Shown: positions 8,032-16,682, numbered from the stretch's first letter. The stretch is DNA of 44,549 bases from Syntrophobacteraceae bacterium (GCA_018053185.1 JAGPLX010000019.1:1-44549); one strand, 5' to 3'. The notes: generated from the sequence alone by a model not told the origin. Program-made: numbers and translations.

Positions 8032-9660
8032 TCATGTGCCGAACGGGCACTTGGGAAAGGTGCAGGATTTGCACTGGATGCAAAATGCTCCGTGTCCCAG
8101 CCTTGCCAAGTCTCGGCGGGAGATTTTGACTCCTGCCAGCAACCTGGGCAGCAACAGGTCGAAGCTGGTGGTCTTGAAATAAAGGGCACAGGCCGGAACC
8201 CCGATGATCTGGACGGCACCAAGCCTGGCCAAAAGGGTCATGGCACCGGGGAGCACCGGCGCCCCATAGGTCATCTCGGTCACTCCGGCATCGAGGAGGC
8301 CCAGTCGGGTCACGTCATCGGGATCCACGGAAAGGCCCGCCGTGGTCACCACGAGATCGGCCCCCGATTGAACGAGATCCATGATCCCCACCCGTATGGC
8401 CTCTCGATCGTCCGGTACTACCTGGGCTTGTACCACCTCGCAATCGTATCGTTGAACTTTTGCCCCGATAATGGGAATGAAGCGGTCTTCCACCAGGCCA
8501 TCGAATACTTCGCTTCCGGTCACGAGGATACCCACCCGGGCTTTACGAAGAGGGATCACTTGAAAGAGCGGTCCCTCCGAGAGGATTGCCATGGCATTCT
8601 GGAAATGATTCCTGGAAAGAAAGAGAGGAATCGCCCTCGTGCCGGCTACTTCCCTGCCCTCGCTCACCAGAGTGTAGCTTTTTCGACTGGCGCACATGAC
8701 CTCGGGCACGAGGTTGAATTGCTCGAGCCTCGATTCATCAACCAGAAAAAGCCCATCCCGCCGGGCCACGAGGTTGACCTTGCCTTCCCGGGGAGGCCCA
8801 TGAAAAGCGACCCCTTCTCCGGCCATGGCTTCCGCGAAAGCCAGGGCCGCTTCATTTTCGTGCACCCAATCAGGGTGAGGAGGGTTGTCTTCTCGAACGT
8901 AAATCCTGCGGCGCCCCATGGTTTGCAACCGGCAAAGGTCCCCCACGGTGATGGGTTGATCATGTAACACGACGGGCCCCTTGCTTTCCCCCGGGACGAT
9001 CATGGTCATGTCGTGCAGCGCCCTCTTTCCCACCGCCTGATCGAGAGGAAGTGCCCTGAGCGGGGGGGAGAGCTCCGCTTCCTGGGCAACTTCGGAAGCC
9101 TCATAGGGAGCTTCCCCCCGGCAGCCGCGGCAAATGGGCCCGTCGGCGGCCGGATAGGGCTCCTCGCAAAGAGAACAGATGGCGATCCTCCCTTTTCGTT
9201 TGGCTTGGAAACGATCCACCGCGACTCGGACGGGTTGAACCTTGTAGAGGTCATGGCCAGCGTTGCGGATTTCGTCACGGAGGAGTTGGGTGTCCTGCTC
9301 GGATTTGGGCCTGGTTTTGAGGAGCCACGTACGGATGTGAGGCCACGCGTCCAGTCTGGTACCGTCCACAGCCACCCGGATCCCGTCTCCCGTGGCCTTG
9401 TCGTAAAGGCTCAAGGCGTAGCGCCCCAGGTTGAGGATCCTCAGCCACCCGTTGCCGATGGTACAAGGGGTGAGTAACTGGATGGCGTCAGGTAGGCACT
9501 TGGGAGTTTCCGACACCGCGTCGAAAAGGATCCCCCCGGGAAGATTCCTTAGGGCCAGGTCGACCATGAAGCCGCCGAGAAGGACTCCCGGCGCGGCGTA
9601 GTTGTGGAAGGATTCAACAATGCGCAGGTATTCCTCGTAGGGATAGGGTCCGATATGCAT
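8032..9660 (-). CDS. FmdE-MoeA fusion, probable Mo/W cofactor protein for formate dehydrogenase
   Basis: A 542-residue fusion. The first ~190 residues resemble the FmdE family (named for a subunit of tungsten formylmethanofuran dehydrogenase), with FHNYAAPGVLLGGFMVDLA and a zinc-ribbon-like CSLCEEPYPA...CRGC. The rest resembles the MoeA/MoCF molybdopterin-binding fold (ILVTGSEVFDG, VVTTAGLSVDPDD, GVPACALYF). The last residues form a Cys-rich tail CIQCKSCTFPKC. MoeA proteins insert molybdenum or tungsten into molybdopterin. Its place at the head of a formate dehydrogenase operon suggests cofactor insertion for that enzyme; this is inference. The ATG at 9660 is where family similarity begins; the frame is open to 9825 but the extra residues look non-homologous. 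Confidence 0.85.
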   Translation of the reverse strand: MHIGPYPYEEYLRIVESFHNYAAPGVLLGGFMVDLALRNLPGGILFDAVSETPKCLPDAIQLLTPCTIGNGWLRILNLGRYALSLYDKATGDGIRVAVDGTRLDAWPHIRTWLLKTRPKSEQDTQLLRDEIRNAGHDLYKVQPVRVAVDRFQAKRKGRIAICSLCEEPYPAADGPICRGCRGEAPYEASEVAQEAELSPPLRALPLDQAVGKRALHDMTMIVPGESKGPVVLHDQPITVGDLCRLQTMGRRRIYVREDNPPHPDWVHENEAALAFAEAMAGEGVAFHGPPREGKVNLVARRDGLFLVDESRLEQFNLVPEVMCASRKSYTLVSEGREVAGTRAIPLFLSRNHFQNAMAILSEGPLFQVIPLRKARVGILVTGSEVFDGLVEDRFIPIIGAKVQRYDCEVVQAQVVPDDREAIRVGIMDLVQSGADLVVTTAGLSVDPDDVTRLGLLDAGVTEMTYGAPVLPGAMTLLARLGAVQIIGVPACALYFKTTSFDLLLPRLLAGVKISRRDLARLGHGAFCIQCKSCTFPKCPFGT

Positions 9661-10178
9661 GATGATCGCTTTCTGGTGAGCAACGGGAAGGGGGGAGCGA
9701 CTGGGACGTTGTCTTTTTCCACGGTTCGGTTCGCCTCTGCGGATGACTGCGTGTCTGATGAACCAAGGCATAGCGCCGCTTTTATACCCGTTGGTCTCTG
9801 GTGCGTCAAGTGAAATTGTTCGCAATAAAGCTGTTTAGAATAACATAATTCTTCCCTTTCCACTCAACACTGCACAAAATATTGCACAAAACATACTTTG
9901 ACAATCTGAAAAAAAGTATGATAGCAAGGAACAAAAAATCGGGGGGAAAGGGGGCAGGGGAATGTGTAGTTCCCTTCACCCCAGTTTTTCGCCGGATCGT
10001 CCCGTTCCTCAGCTTCCCACCGGCGGGGTTCTTCGTGTGGAGTCGGGAAGTTTGATGGACGAGGATGTCTGGGCGGTGGGTGTGGTTGTCCTTCGTTCTA
10101 TCGTGGCAACTGTGGCTCGATTTGGTTTGCAGTGGGAAGCACCGTGTGGATCAACTCTTAATCTAAGGAGGACTGGAA
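9661..10178. promoter_or_regulatory. Divergent control region between the formate dehydrogenase operon and focA
   Basis: About 500 bases without a gene. It contains a leftward promoter candidate (9876-9904), two direct copies of TGCACAAAA 12 bases apart (9871-9879 and 9883-9891) lying over that promoter, an A-rich tract, a G-rich tract (9941-9960) and a long leader in front of focA. On the plus strand TTGACA at 9898-9903 overlaps the leftward -35 box, but no good -10 box sits at 17 bases. Confidence 0.6.
9876..9904 (-). promoter_or_regulatory. Candidate promoter of the FmdE-MoeA/formate dehydrogenase operon
   Basis: On the minus strand TTGTCA (9904-9899) and TATTTT (9881-9876) are separated by exactly 17 bases, a housekeeping-sigma layout. 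The repeated TGCACAAAA boxes overlap the spacer and -10 region and may be a regulator site. Confidence 0.5.
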
Positions 10179-11090
10179 ATGAGTAATGGCAACACGATTT
10201 CTTTAGACGCGCTCATGCCCAAGGAGATGGCCGTCAAGGCGGAAAACGTCGGGGTTGTCAAAGCGGGTCTGGGCACCTACCGGATGTTTGCTCTTGCGAT
10301 CCTGGCCGGGGCGTTCATCGCCATGGGGGCAAACTACGCCACCACCGTGTGGGCCGGTTTGGGAAAAATTGTTGTGAGCGCCGGGAAGGATGTGGCCTTC
10401 ACCACCTCGATTCCATATGGGATTCAGCGACTCCTGGGAGGCCTCGTGTTCGCCACGGGCCTGATCATGGTGATCGTCGGAGGAGCGGAACTTTTCACGG
10501 GCAACTGCCTCATGCCCATGGCCTGGGTGTCCAGGAAGATCACCACGCGGGCCATGCTTCGAAACTGGATCATCGTCTACCTGGGAAATTTCGTGGGCTC
10601 GGTCCTGACGGCGTACCTGATCTACCTGGGAAAGCAGCATACCTTTGCGGGCGGAGCCGTCGGGGTGACGGCGTTGAACATCGGCATTGCCAAGAGCAGC
10701 CTGGGATTTCTCCAGTGCACGGTCCTGGGCATCTTTTGTAACGCCCTGGTCTGCATGGCGGTGTGGATGTGCTTCGGTGCCCGAGGAACAGGGGACAAGA
10801 TCCTGGCAATCCTCCCACCCATCTCCGGATTCGTTGCCTGCGGATTCGAACACTGCGTGGCCAATATGTATTTCATCCCCTCGGCCCTTTTCATCAAGGA
10901 ATTCGACCCGGCCTATTTCGCCACGGTGGCGGCCGGTCTCAAGGACGGGGGCGCCATTCTCACCTGGGGCAATTTCCTTTTCAACAACCTGCTGCCAGCC
11001 ACCATCGGCAATATTATCGGCGGCTCCTTGCTGGTCGGTGGGATGTACTGGTTCATCTATCTGCGCCCGAGCTGGTCCAAGAAAGGCTGA
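10179..11090 (+). CDS. focA: FocA-type formate/nitrite channel
   Basis: A 303-residue membrane protein of the formate/nitrite transporter family, with about six hydrophobic segments after a ~35-residue cytoplasmic N-terminus. Family-like stretches include AGAFIAMGANYATTVWAG near the first helix, GAELFTGNC, and FCNALVCMAVWM. A strong aaggagg site lies 6 bases before the ATG. It stands divergently from the cytoplasmic formate dehydrogenase operon. In a syntroph it would let formate made inside the cell leave, or take it up, so both formate dehydrogenases can share one pool. Nitrite or hydrosulfide transport are family alternatives, but the context favours formate. Confidence 0.9.
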   Translation: MSNGNTISLDALMPKEMAVKAENVGVVKAGLGTYRMFALAILAGAFIAMGANYATTVWAGLGKIVVSAGKDVAFTTSIPYGIQRLLGGLVFATGLIMVIVGGAELFTGNCLMPMAWVSRKITTRAMLRNWIIVYLGNFVGSVLTAYLIYLGKQHTFAGGAVGVTALNIGIAKSSLGFLQCTVLGIFCNALVCMAVWMCFGARGTGDKILAILPPISGFVACGFEHCVANMYFIPSALFIKEFDPAYFATVAAGLKDGGAILTWGNFLFNNLLPATIGNIIGGSLLVGGMYWFIYLRPSWSKKG

Positions 11091-11130
11091 GGCGCGAAGA
11101 ATGTTATAGAGAAATATTATTCGTGAGTTC

Positions 11131-11589
11131 TCACCTGTAATCCTCATCTGATCCTTGCTGCCGGGGGCCGCTCTTCAGTGCCCCCGGCGTGTCCCGGTCC
11201 CGGGGCGGATTTCCTGCCCGCCCCGGTTCCCTCTTGTACAATTGCATGTAAACTCCCAGGATGATTCCCAGGGGAAGGACAAAGCTGAGAAGAAATGGGG
11301 TCAAGTCCCACAAGCGGTCAAGGAGGCTCTTTCTGACCGTGAAAAACTTCCATCCGGCGTAGAGGGCGGGAATGAGGGTGAAAAGGAGGGTGGGGACAAG
11401 AAACCACGCCACGTTTCCCACGCCGACCCTGGCCATGCGAGCACAAATCAGGCTTACAAGCGCAGCGATGCCGGCCCCCGCCATTCCCACCGCCGCCCCC
11501 CACAGCTCTCCAAGCCAACAAAGGAAATGGCCGAGGACGAGAGAAACAGCCGCCACAGCCAGGAATGCCCCGAGGGTCCGGTCTTTCAT
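11131..11589 (-). CDS. Small four-helix membrane protein, function unknown
   Basis: A 152-residue protein with about four hydrophobic segments (LGAFLAVAAVSLVLGHF, VGMAGAGIAALVSLICA, WFLVPTLLFTLIPALYAGW, LLSFVLPLGIILGVYMQLY) and a hydrophilic basic C-terminal tail rich in Pro, Gly, Arg and Asp. It converges with focA, ending 40 bases from it. A gggag site precedes the ATG. I do not recognise a family. Confidence 0.65.
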   Translation of the reverse strand: MKDRTLGAFLAVAAVSLVLGHFLCWLGELWGAAVGMAGAGIAALVSLICARMARVGVGNVAWFLVPTLLFTLIPALYAGWKFFTVRKSLLDRLWDLTPFLLSFVLPLGIILGVYMQLYKREPGRAGNPPRDRDTPGALKSGPRQQGSDEDYR

Positions 11590-11924
11590 GATAATGCGCT
11601 CCCTTCCCGTAGTAGCATGGAGGAAAATCTCTCCCGTAGTCTGTCGAGGAAATGGTTCGCGAAGAACCTCTAGTACAGCTTGGCACTACTATACATCCAG
11701 TCTCTGCAGACAGCACGAAAGGCCTTTGAGAAGTGGATGCTGAATTTTGCCGTACTGCCCCGGGTTTTACACCTTTCTTCCGGTCTCCGGGAAAAGGCTC
11801 TCTCTCGCCGATGGAAGTCGGCCGTGGGTCCACGGTGGTCCAAGGCTCAAGAAGGCCGCCCTCCGTCTCGATGCAGGACGATGCATGACCGCGACTCCAG
11901 CATCGACGGCAAACGCGGAGACAT
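11590..11924. other. Intergenic region holding repeat copy 1
   Basis: Apart from the dispersed repeat at 11682-11752 nothing recognisable was seen. Upstream of the repeat is the promoter side of the small membrane protein gene; downstream is the 3' side of the phosphotransferase gene. Confidence 0.6.
11682..11752 (+). repeat. Dispersed inverted-repeat element, copy 1
   Basis: About 71 bases ending in agaagtggatgctgaattt followed by TGCCG, shared almost exactly with the copy at 40231-40306 and, inverted, with the one at 18548-18623. The left end is diverged (GGCACTACT instead of GGCAGAATT). CTAG occurs just outside the left end. No coding capacity. Confidence 0.75.
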
Positions 11925-13022
11925 TCATCTTAATTCCTGCAGGATCGCCCGGAGGTCCCTCTCCAGTGATTCAATACTTTCGGTGAGTTTGAACTGGACA
12001 AGGGCCCGGATCAGATTGTGTTCCGGGTACCGGACTTTGAAATAAACGTCTCCTTCCAGGTGATCGGTGAGAAATCTCAGCCCCAGTTCGAACGGGATGA
12101 GACGAATGGCCTCGAAGAGGAAATCATAATCATCGGCCGTGAAGAATTCCCTTGCCACGGAAAGATATCCCTCGAGGATGGTTCGGCAGAGTTCCGGTTC
12201 GAAGCGGACCGCTTCCCACTGGGGGGTTTCCTCTCCCAACGGGTTGCAGCACGAGCGAAGACAGTCGCCTATGTCCGTATGGATCAAGCCGGGCATGGCC
12301 GTATCCAGATCAATCATGCAGACGGCCTTTCCCGTTTCGAGGTCGATCAAGATGTTGTTTACCTTTGGATCACCGTGGATGGGCCGGGGGTGCAGTCGGC
12401 CCCTGGCCTTGGCCTCTTCGAGGACCCCGGCCCACGCCTTTCGCTCCTCCACAAACCTCAATCCATATCGGATTTCGGCGCAAAGGGGCCCATGTCTCTT
12501 CCCCAATACTTCCTCATAATGGTGCAGGTAGCAGGGGGTCGCGTGAAAGTTTTGGATGGTGTCCGCAAGCCGCCCCGCGGGAAGGTCATGGATGAGGCGG
12601 TGGAAGATGCCCAGTCCAAAGCCGACTTCTGCTGCGTGTTCCAATCCTTGAATGGTTTCGAATGCGTGGGCGGCATCGATGAATGTCATGGCTCGCCAGT
12701 AGGATCCATGGGAGTCGATCCATGTATCCTCCCCCTCCCGGTCGGGGAGTAGGCGGGGGATTTCCCATCTCCGCCCCAGGTTCGAGGCTTCCTGTTCCAA
12801 GCGTTCGGCCACGTGGTCCGTCAATATCCGAAAGTTGTCCATGACGCGCCTGGGGCGGTGAAACACGCGGGTGTTCATTCGTTGAAGTATGAAATACCCG
12901 GTTTGGGTGAAATCGAGGCTTACCAGAAAGGTGTCATGGATGTTTCCGTTTCCGTAAGCCCGCACGTCGGTGACCTCACCCCCCGGTTTGAACCGGTTTG
13001 CGGCGACAAAAGGGATGTTCAA
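11925..13022 (-). CDS. Aminoglycoside-phosphotransferase-fold kinase (N-acetylhexosamine kinase-like)
   Basis: A 365-residue small-molecule kinase of the APH/choline kinase fold. The nucleotide-loop start YGNGNIHDTF, the catalytic loop HGDPKVNNILID and the metal site MIDLDTAMPG are all present. The overall pattern (N-terminal GNIHDTF, long helical middle, ...DIGDCLRS) recalls the bacterial N-acetylhexosamine 1-kinase branch, so the substrate is more likely a sugar or amino alcohol than an antibiotic. TTG at 13022 is chosen as start because gaggagagg lies just before it; the frame also opens with TTG at 13040. It sits downstream of the acyl-ACP synthetase gene on the same strand. Confidence 0.82.
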   Translation of the reverse strand: MNIPFVAANRFKPGGEVTDVRAYGNGNIHDTFLVSLDFTQTGYFILQRMNTRVFHRPRRVMDNFRILTDHVAERLEQEASNLGRRWEIPRLLPDREGEDTWIDSHGSYWRAMTFIDAAHAFETIQGLEHAAEVGFGLGIFHRLIHDLPAGRLADTIQNFHATPCYLHHYEEVLGKRHGPLCAEIRYGLRFVEERKAWAGVLEEAKARGRLHPRPIHGDPKVNNILIDLETGKAVCMIDLDTAMPGLIHTDIGDCLRSCCNPLGEETPQWEAVRFEPELCRTILEGYLSVAREFFTADDYDFLFEAIRLIPFELGLRFLTDHLEGDVYFKVRYPEHNLIRALVQFKLTESIESLERDLRAILQELR

Positions 13023-13119
13023 AACCTCTCCTCGAAACAATCCGTGTCAAATTTACCGGGTCGTTGCCCGCTCGACCACCTGGATCCGAATGTTCATCGT
13101 CTTATTGGGAGCGACGAAA

Positions 13120-15885
13120 TCAGAGAGTTTTTTCCGGTTTGGATGAAGGGAACGAGCCAATTCCCCCCACGGCTCCCGGGACCGAACCTCTCGGAGCCGA
13201 CTCCACCCGCAGGTCTTCCCCGAGGCCGAGACGGAGGACTTCTTCCCGAAGACCCAGAGCGACGGCGTCGTGTTCGCCGAGATTCGGATCGAGATCGAGT
13301 CCGCGGTCACGCAACTCTTGCCAGGAATGAGGCCTGCCGAAGTAGACCTGGACGGGAAACGGCCTGGGAAAGGTTCTGACGGGACTCCATGCCTCGTAGG
13401 ACCCCACGATGCGGGCCGGAACCACGGGAACGTTCAGTTCCTTTGCCAGGATGGCCACCCCCTTTTTGAAGGGCTGCATCTTTCCCGTCACCGTTCGTGC
13501 ACCTTCCGGAAACACGCACAGCATCTTCCCATGCCGCAACACATGGGCCGACGCCTGCATGGCTTCGGTCAGGCTCCTGGCGGAGTCCACGGGAATCACC
13601 CGTATGTGCTTTAGAAGGCCCCGAATCACAGGGTTTTCGAAGATGATCCGGTACCCTTGAAAGTACAGTCGGAGCCGCCTGGAGAAGGGAACGGAGCTGA
13701 AGATGAGAAACCCATCCATGTAGCTGGCATGGTTGGGGCTGATGATACAGCCGTCTTCCACCATGAGATGTTCTTTTCCGTGGACCCGGAGACGAAAGAG
13801 CGACGAAAACAGGGGATCCAGAATCATCCCCATGAGAAGCGTCACTGCCCGGGCCATCCATCCGGGAGTCATCCCGATTTTGTGCAAAAGGTCTTTCGGA
13901 GGACTCGATTGCAGGGATTCCACCCAGCTATGCCCCGAATCCAGGACTCTCGATCCCCCCTCCCCTTCCTCGGATTCCACCAGGCGGACCAGTTCCTCGA
14001 CGGTAAAGACGTGGTGAAACCGGCTTTCCTCGATGTGGAACTGAAATTCCTTCTCGATGGCGGTCAAGAGCCCGATCCGCCCCAGGGAGTCCAGCCCCAG
14101 GGTTAGTTCGAGATGGTCTTCGAGGGAAATCCCGCGGCTTCCCGTCTGAGCTTCCAGGACATCCAGGACCCGTCGGGCCGTATGGGACAAGTCCCCGGCT
14201 GGAGGCGGTTTCCTCTCCCCCTTCTCTTCCTCGGCCTTTTCCCGGTAGATTTGTTCCGCCTTGTGGCGTTCGGTTTTTCCCAGTCGCGTCTTGGGCAGCT
14301 CCTTGTGGTAGAGTACAAACCCGCGAATTCGCTTGTAAGACTCGATCTTTTCCGAATAGTACTCCAGGTCCCATTTGATCTTGCCGTAGACGTCCGTTTC
14401 CCCGGAATCCCGGAAATACTGGAAATCCGGTACTACCAGGGCCACCAGCCGGTCTTGATCCGGGGCAGCCGTGACGAAGATCTCCTTGATGGAATGCGCC
14501 TGGGCGTAGTGGGCGGCAACCTCCTCGGAGGAGACGTTCTTGCCGGAACTGAGCACAATGAGGTCCTTGATCCTTCCGTGCACGAAAAGATATCCGTCCT
14601 GGTCCACGAACCCCAGGTCTCCACTGTGAAGCCAGCCGTCCCGGATGGCCTCTTGTGTGGCTTGCTCCTCCCGGTAGTAGCCCTTCATGACATTGTCCCC
14701 ACGGATGAGAATCTCTCCCGCTTCGTCGGCACCGGTCCCGGCAATGCGTACATCCACTCCCCGGAGGGGTTTTCCCACGGAGCCGATCCTGGGAGTAAGG
14801 GGCGGGTTGATGCTTACCACCGGCGAAGCTTCCGTGAGCCCATAGCCTTCCAGGACCACCAGGCCCAGCTTGAAGAAATTCCGGGTGAGGGTCTCATCCA
14901 GCTTTGCACCTCCCGAAACGAAAAAGCGAAAACGGGGGCCGAAGCCGGCACGAATGCGGGAAAGAATGGGGTCGGCAAGGTTTCGTCCCACCTGTTTCGG
15001 TCGGTTCCAGGAATGGTCCAGGAATCGTAGCAGGAGTCTCCCCAGTCCCAGGGGCATCCTGCGAATGCGCTGCTCGATCCCGTGGTAGAAAAACTGGAGA
15101 ACCTGGGGGGTGAGCACCATGACGGTGATGTTTTCATCCTTCAGGCACTGGAGTACGACATCGGCTCTCAAGGTGCTCAAACAGGTGATCCTGGCCCGGC
15201 AGAAAAGAGGGGTGATCAGATTGGCCATGAAAGGAAAGGAATGGTGCAAGGGAAGCAAGGACAGGAAGTTGTCCTCGTCGGTCACGGCATCGAGTCGGAG
15301 GATACCCAAAAAATTGGCGTAGAGATTCTTGTGGGTGAGCATCACTCCTTTGGGGGGGCCGGTGGTGCCCGAGGTGAAAATGATGGAGGCAAGATCCTCG
15401 GGGGCTGCACCGGGAACGTCCGGAGGGCCTGATTGACTCGGCGGGATCTGGGAAAAGGGCACCGCTTCGGGCAGGGTCGGGTTCTTTCCCCCCACAGTGA
15501 CAAAACCTTTGAGGGAAGAGGTCCGATCCACGTTCTTCCACGACAGACCCGAAGAGGTGAAAACAAAAGAGGGCTGAGTCTTGCGGAGAATGTAGGTGAT
15601 CGGGTCGGCCTTGGACTGGAAATCGACTGGTACGGCGACTCCACCGGCAAATAGAATGCCGAAATAGCACATGGGCCATTGGGGACAGTTCTCGAGGATC
15701 AGAACCACACGATCTCCCCGTTCCACACCCTGGGCACGAAGCCAGGCGGCTACTCCCAGGGAAGATTGGATCAGGTCCCCATAGGTGGTCTCGTGCCGTT
15801 CCTCCTGGTCCTTGTAGACGATGGCCACGCGTCGAGGGCATTGCGCAGCTACTTCCCGGAGTTTCTCTGTCAAGGTGTGAAACAT
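13120..15885 (-). CDS. Three-domain acyl-ACP synthetase / ACP / glycerolipid acyltransferase
   Basis: A 921-residue fusion. Residues ~1-550 are an AMP-forming acyl ligase (SGTTGPPKG near 172-180, EGYGLTEAS near 346-354, SGDLGFVDQDGY near 421-432). Residues ~560-640 are an acyl carrier domain with the phosphopantetheine Ser600 in LGLDSLGR. Residues ~690-900 are a PlsC-type acyltransferase (NHASYMDG at 718-725; FPEGAR at 792-797). It should activate a fatty acid, hold it on its own carrier domain and transfer it to a lysophospholipid, like E. coli Aas but with a built-in ACP. The ATG at 15885 has aggaagg before it. Role in phospholipid repair or scavenging is inferred. Confidence 0.9.
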   Translation of the reverse strand: MFHTLTEKLREVAAQCPRRVAIVYKDQEERHETTYGDLIQSSLGVAAWLRAQGVERGDRVVLILENCPQWPMCYFGILFAGGVAVPVDFQSKADPITYILRKTQPSFVFTSSGLSWKNVDRTSSLKGFVTVGGKNPTLPEAVPFSQIPPSQSGPPDVPGAAPEDLASIIFTSGTTGPPKGVMLTHKNLYANFLGILRLDAVTDEDNFLSLLPLHHSFPFMANLITPLFCRARITCLSTLRADVVLQCLKDENITVMVLTPQVLQFFYHGIEQRIRRMPLGLGRLLLRFLDHSWNRPKQVGRNLADPILSRIRAGFGPRFRFFVSGGAKLDETLTRNFFKLGLVVLEGYGLTEASPVVSINPPLTPRIGSVGKPLRGVDVRIAGTGADEAGEILIRGDNVMKGYYREEQATQEAIRDGWLHSGDLGFVDQDGYLFVHGRIKDLIVLSSGKNVSSEEVAAHYAQAHSIKEIFVTAAPDQDRLVALVVPDFQYFRDSGETDVYGKIKWDLEYYSEKIESYKRIRGFVLYHKELPKTRLGKTERHKAEQIYREKAEEEKGERKPPPAGDLSHTARRVLDVLEAQTGSRGISLEDHLELTLGLDSLGRIGLLTAIEKEFQFHIEESRFHHVFTVEELVRLVESEEGEGGSRVLDSGHSWVESLQSSPPKDLLHKIGMTPGWMARAVTLLMGMILDPLFSSLFRLRVHGKEHLMVEDGCIISPNHASYMDGFLIFSSVPFSRRLRLYFQGYRIIFENPVIRGLLKHIRVIPVDSARSLTEAMQASAHVLRHGKMLCVFPEGARTVTGKMQPFKKGVAILAKELNVPVVPARIVGSYEAWSPVRTFPRPFPVQVYFGRPHSWQELRDRGLDLDPNLGEHDAVALGLREEVLRLGLGEDLRVESAPRGSVPGAVGGIGSFPSSKPEKTL

Positions 15886-16496
15886 GGACCTTCCTGTAAC
15901 GGAAAGGCTTGTCGTTTCTCGTGTGAACGACCCCGCGACTTTCCGACCGTGAGTTCCCCGGTTCAAAGTAATTGGAATGCCGTTTACCGTAGAGCTTCTT
16001 CTACAACATTGGAAGTCCCTTGCACAAGCATTGGTCCTCGAAGGTTGTCATGGAGGGGAGCGTCGACCGGCGGGACTTTCGAGATTTTTTCATGATACCG
16101 GTATTTCAGTGAAATGAGGAGAGATGGCTTCAGGAAGAAGATTCGGAAGGGAACCACACGGGGATGGGGACGGTAGGGAGGCATGGGTCGAGGTGCGAAC
16201 CAAAGTGCCCTTGTTTGAGGGAAATGTCCGCCATAAAAAGGAAGAGAGCCGGGTGGGTAGGTGGCCCGGCTCTCTATCGTTTGGAAGTGAAACAGTGGTT
16301 GATAGAATCTGACCCTTTAAGATGCAATTACTTGGCCAACTGGACGGCAAGGGATGGGACGGAAGATGATCGAAATGAAAGGAGGATGTCTTGAGGAGGG
16401 CTGGAGGTTTGCGGAAAAGTTCCCGTTGAAACCGGAGAACCCATGTGCTAGGAAGGACACAAGGGTCGATACCACAATCCAAAGGGAGGGAAGCAT
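15886..16496. other. Intergenic region with one strong hairpin
   Basis: About 610 bases without a convincing gene. It contains the hairpin at 16243-16275 (listed separately). Long open frames here lack ribosome sites and have unlikely composition. Confidence 0.55.
16243..16275 (-). terminator. GC-rich hairpin with T-rich tail on the minus strand
   Basis: AGAGAGCCGGG (16243-16253) pairs perfectly with CCCGGCTCTCT (16265-16275) around an 11-base loop. On the minus strand it is followed by TTCCTTTTTATGG, which looks like an intrinsic terminator, yet no gene is seen on that strand to its right. On the plus strand the tail is poor. It may end an unannotated RNA or be a leader structure of the small gene at 16497. 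Confidence 0.5.
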
Positions 16497-16682
16497 ATGT
16501 CGAATTGGGCTTGGCGTGTTGGCATGGTCGTTTTGTCAATTGTTCCCGCAATCATCGGAGGGGGGCTTTTCTTCCATTTGTTTGAAAACTGGACGGCGGT
16601 GGTCGTTTGGGAGGTTTTTTTGCTGTTTCTCCTGAGTCTCGTCATTTGCAAGGGGGATAAGAGGATGAATGAGGCTCACTGA
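16497..16682 (+). CDS. Small two-helix membrane protein, function unknown
   Basis: A 61-residue protein with two predicted membrane helices (VGMVVLSIVPAIIGGGLFF and VVVWEVFLLFLLSLVIC) and a short basic tail. A clear ribosome site (aaagggaggg) lies 6 bases before the ATG, and a second small gene follows after 12 bases, so the pair is probably co-transcribed. No family recognised. Confidence 0.6.
   Translation: MSNWAWRVGMVVLSIVPAIIGGGLFFHLFENWTAVVVWEVFLLFLLSLVICKGDKRMNEAH

Noticed and set aside
9941-9960. G-rich tract as a G-quadruplex
   Set aside because: Only three separate runs of four or more G are present; a stable four-run structure is not evident.
10098-10150. Possible sigma-54 promoter upstream of focA
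   Set aside because: TGG and GC elements are present but none is spaced by the required 10 bases between GG and GC.
11925-13022. Aminoglycoside resistance gene
   Set aside because: The fold is shared, but the sequence pattern is closer to sugar/choline-type kinases and no resistance context or mobile element is present.
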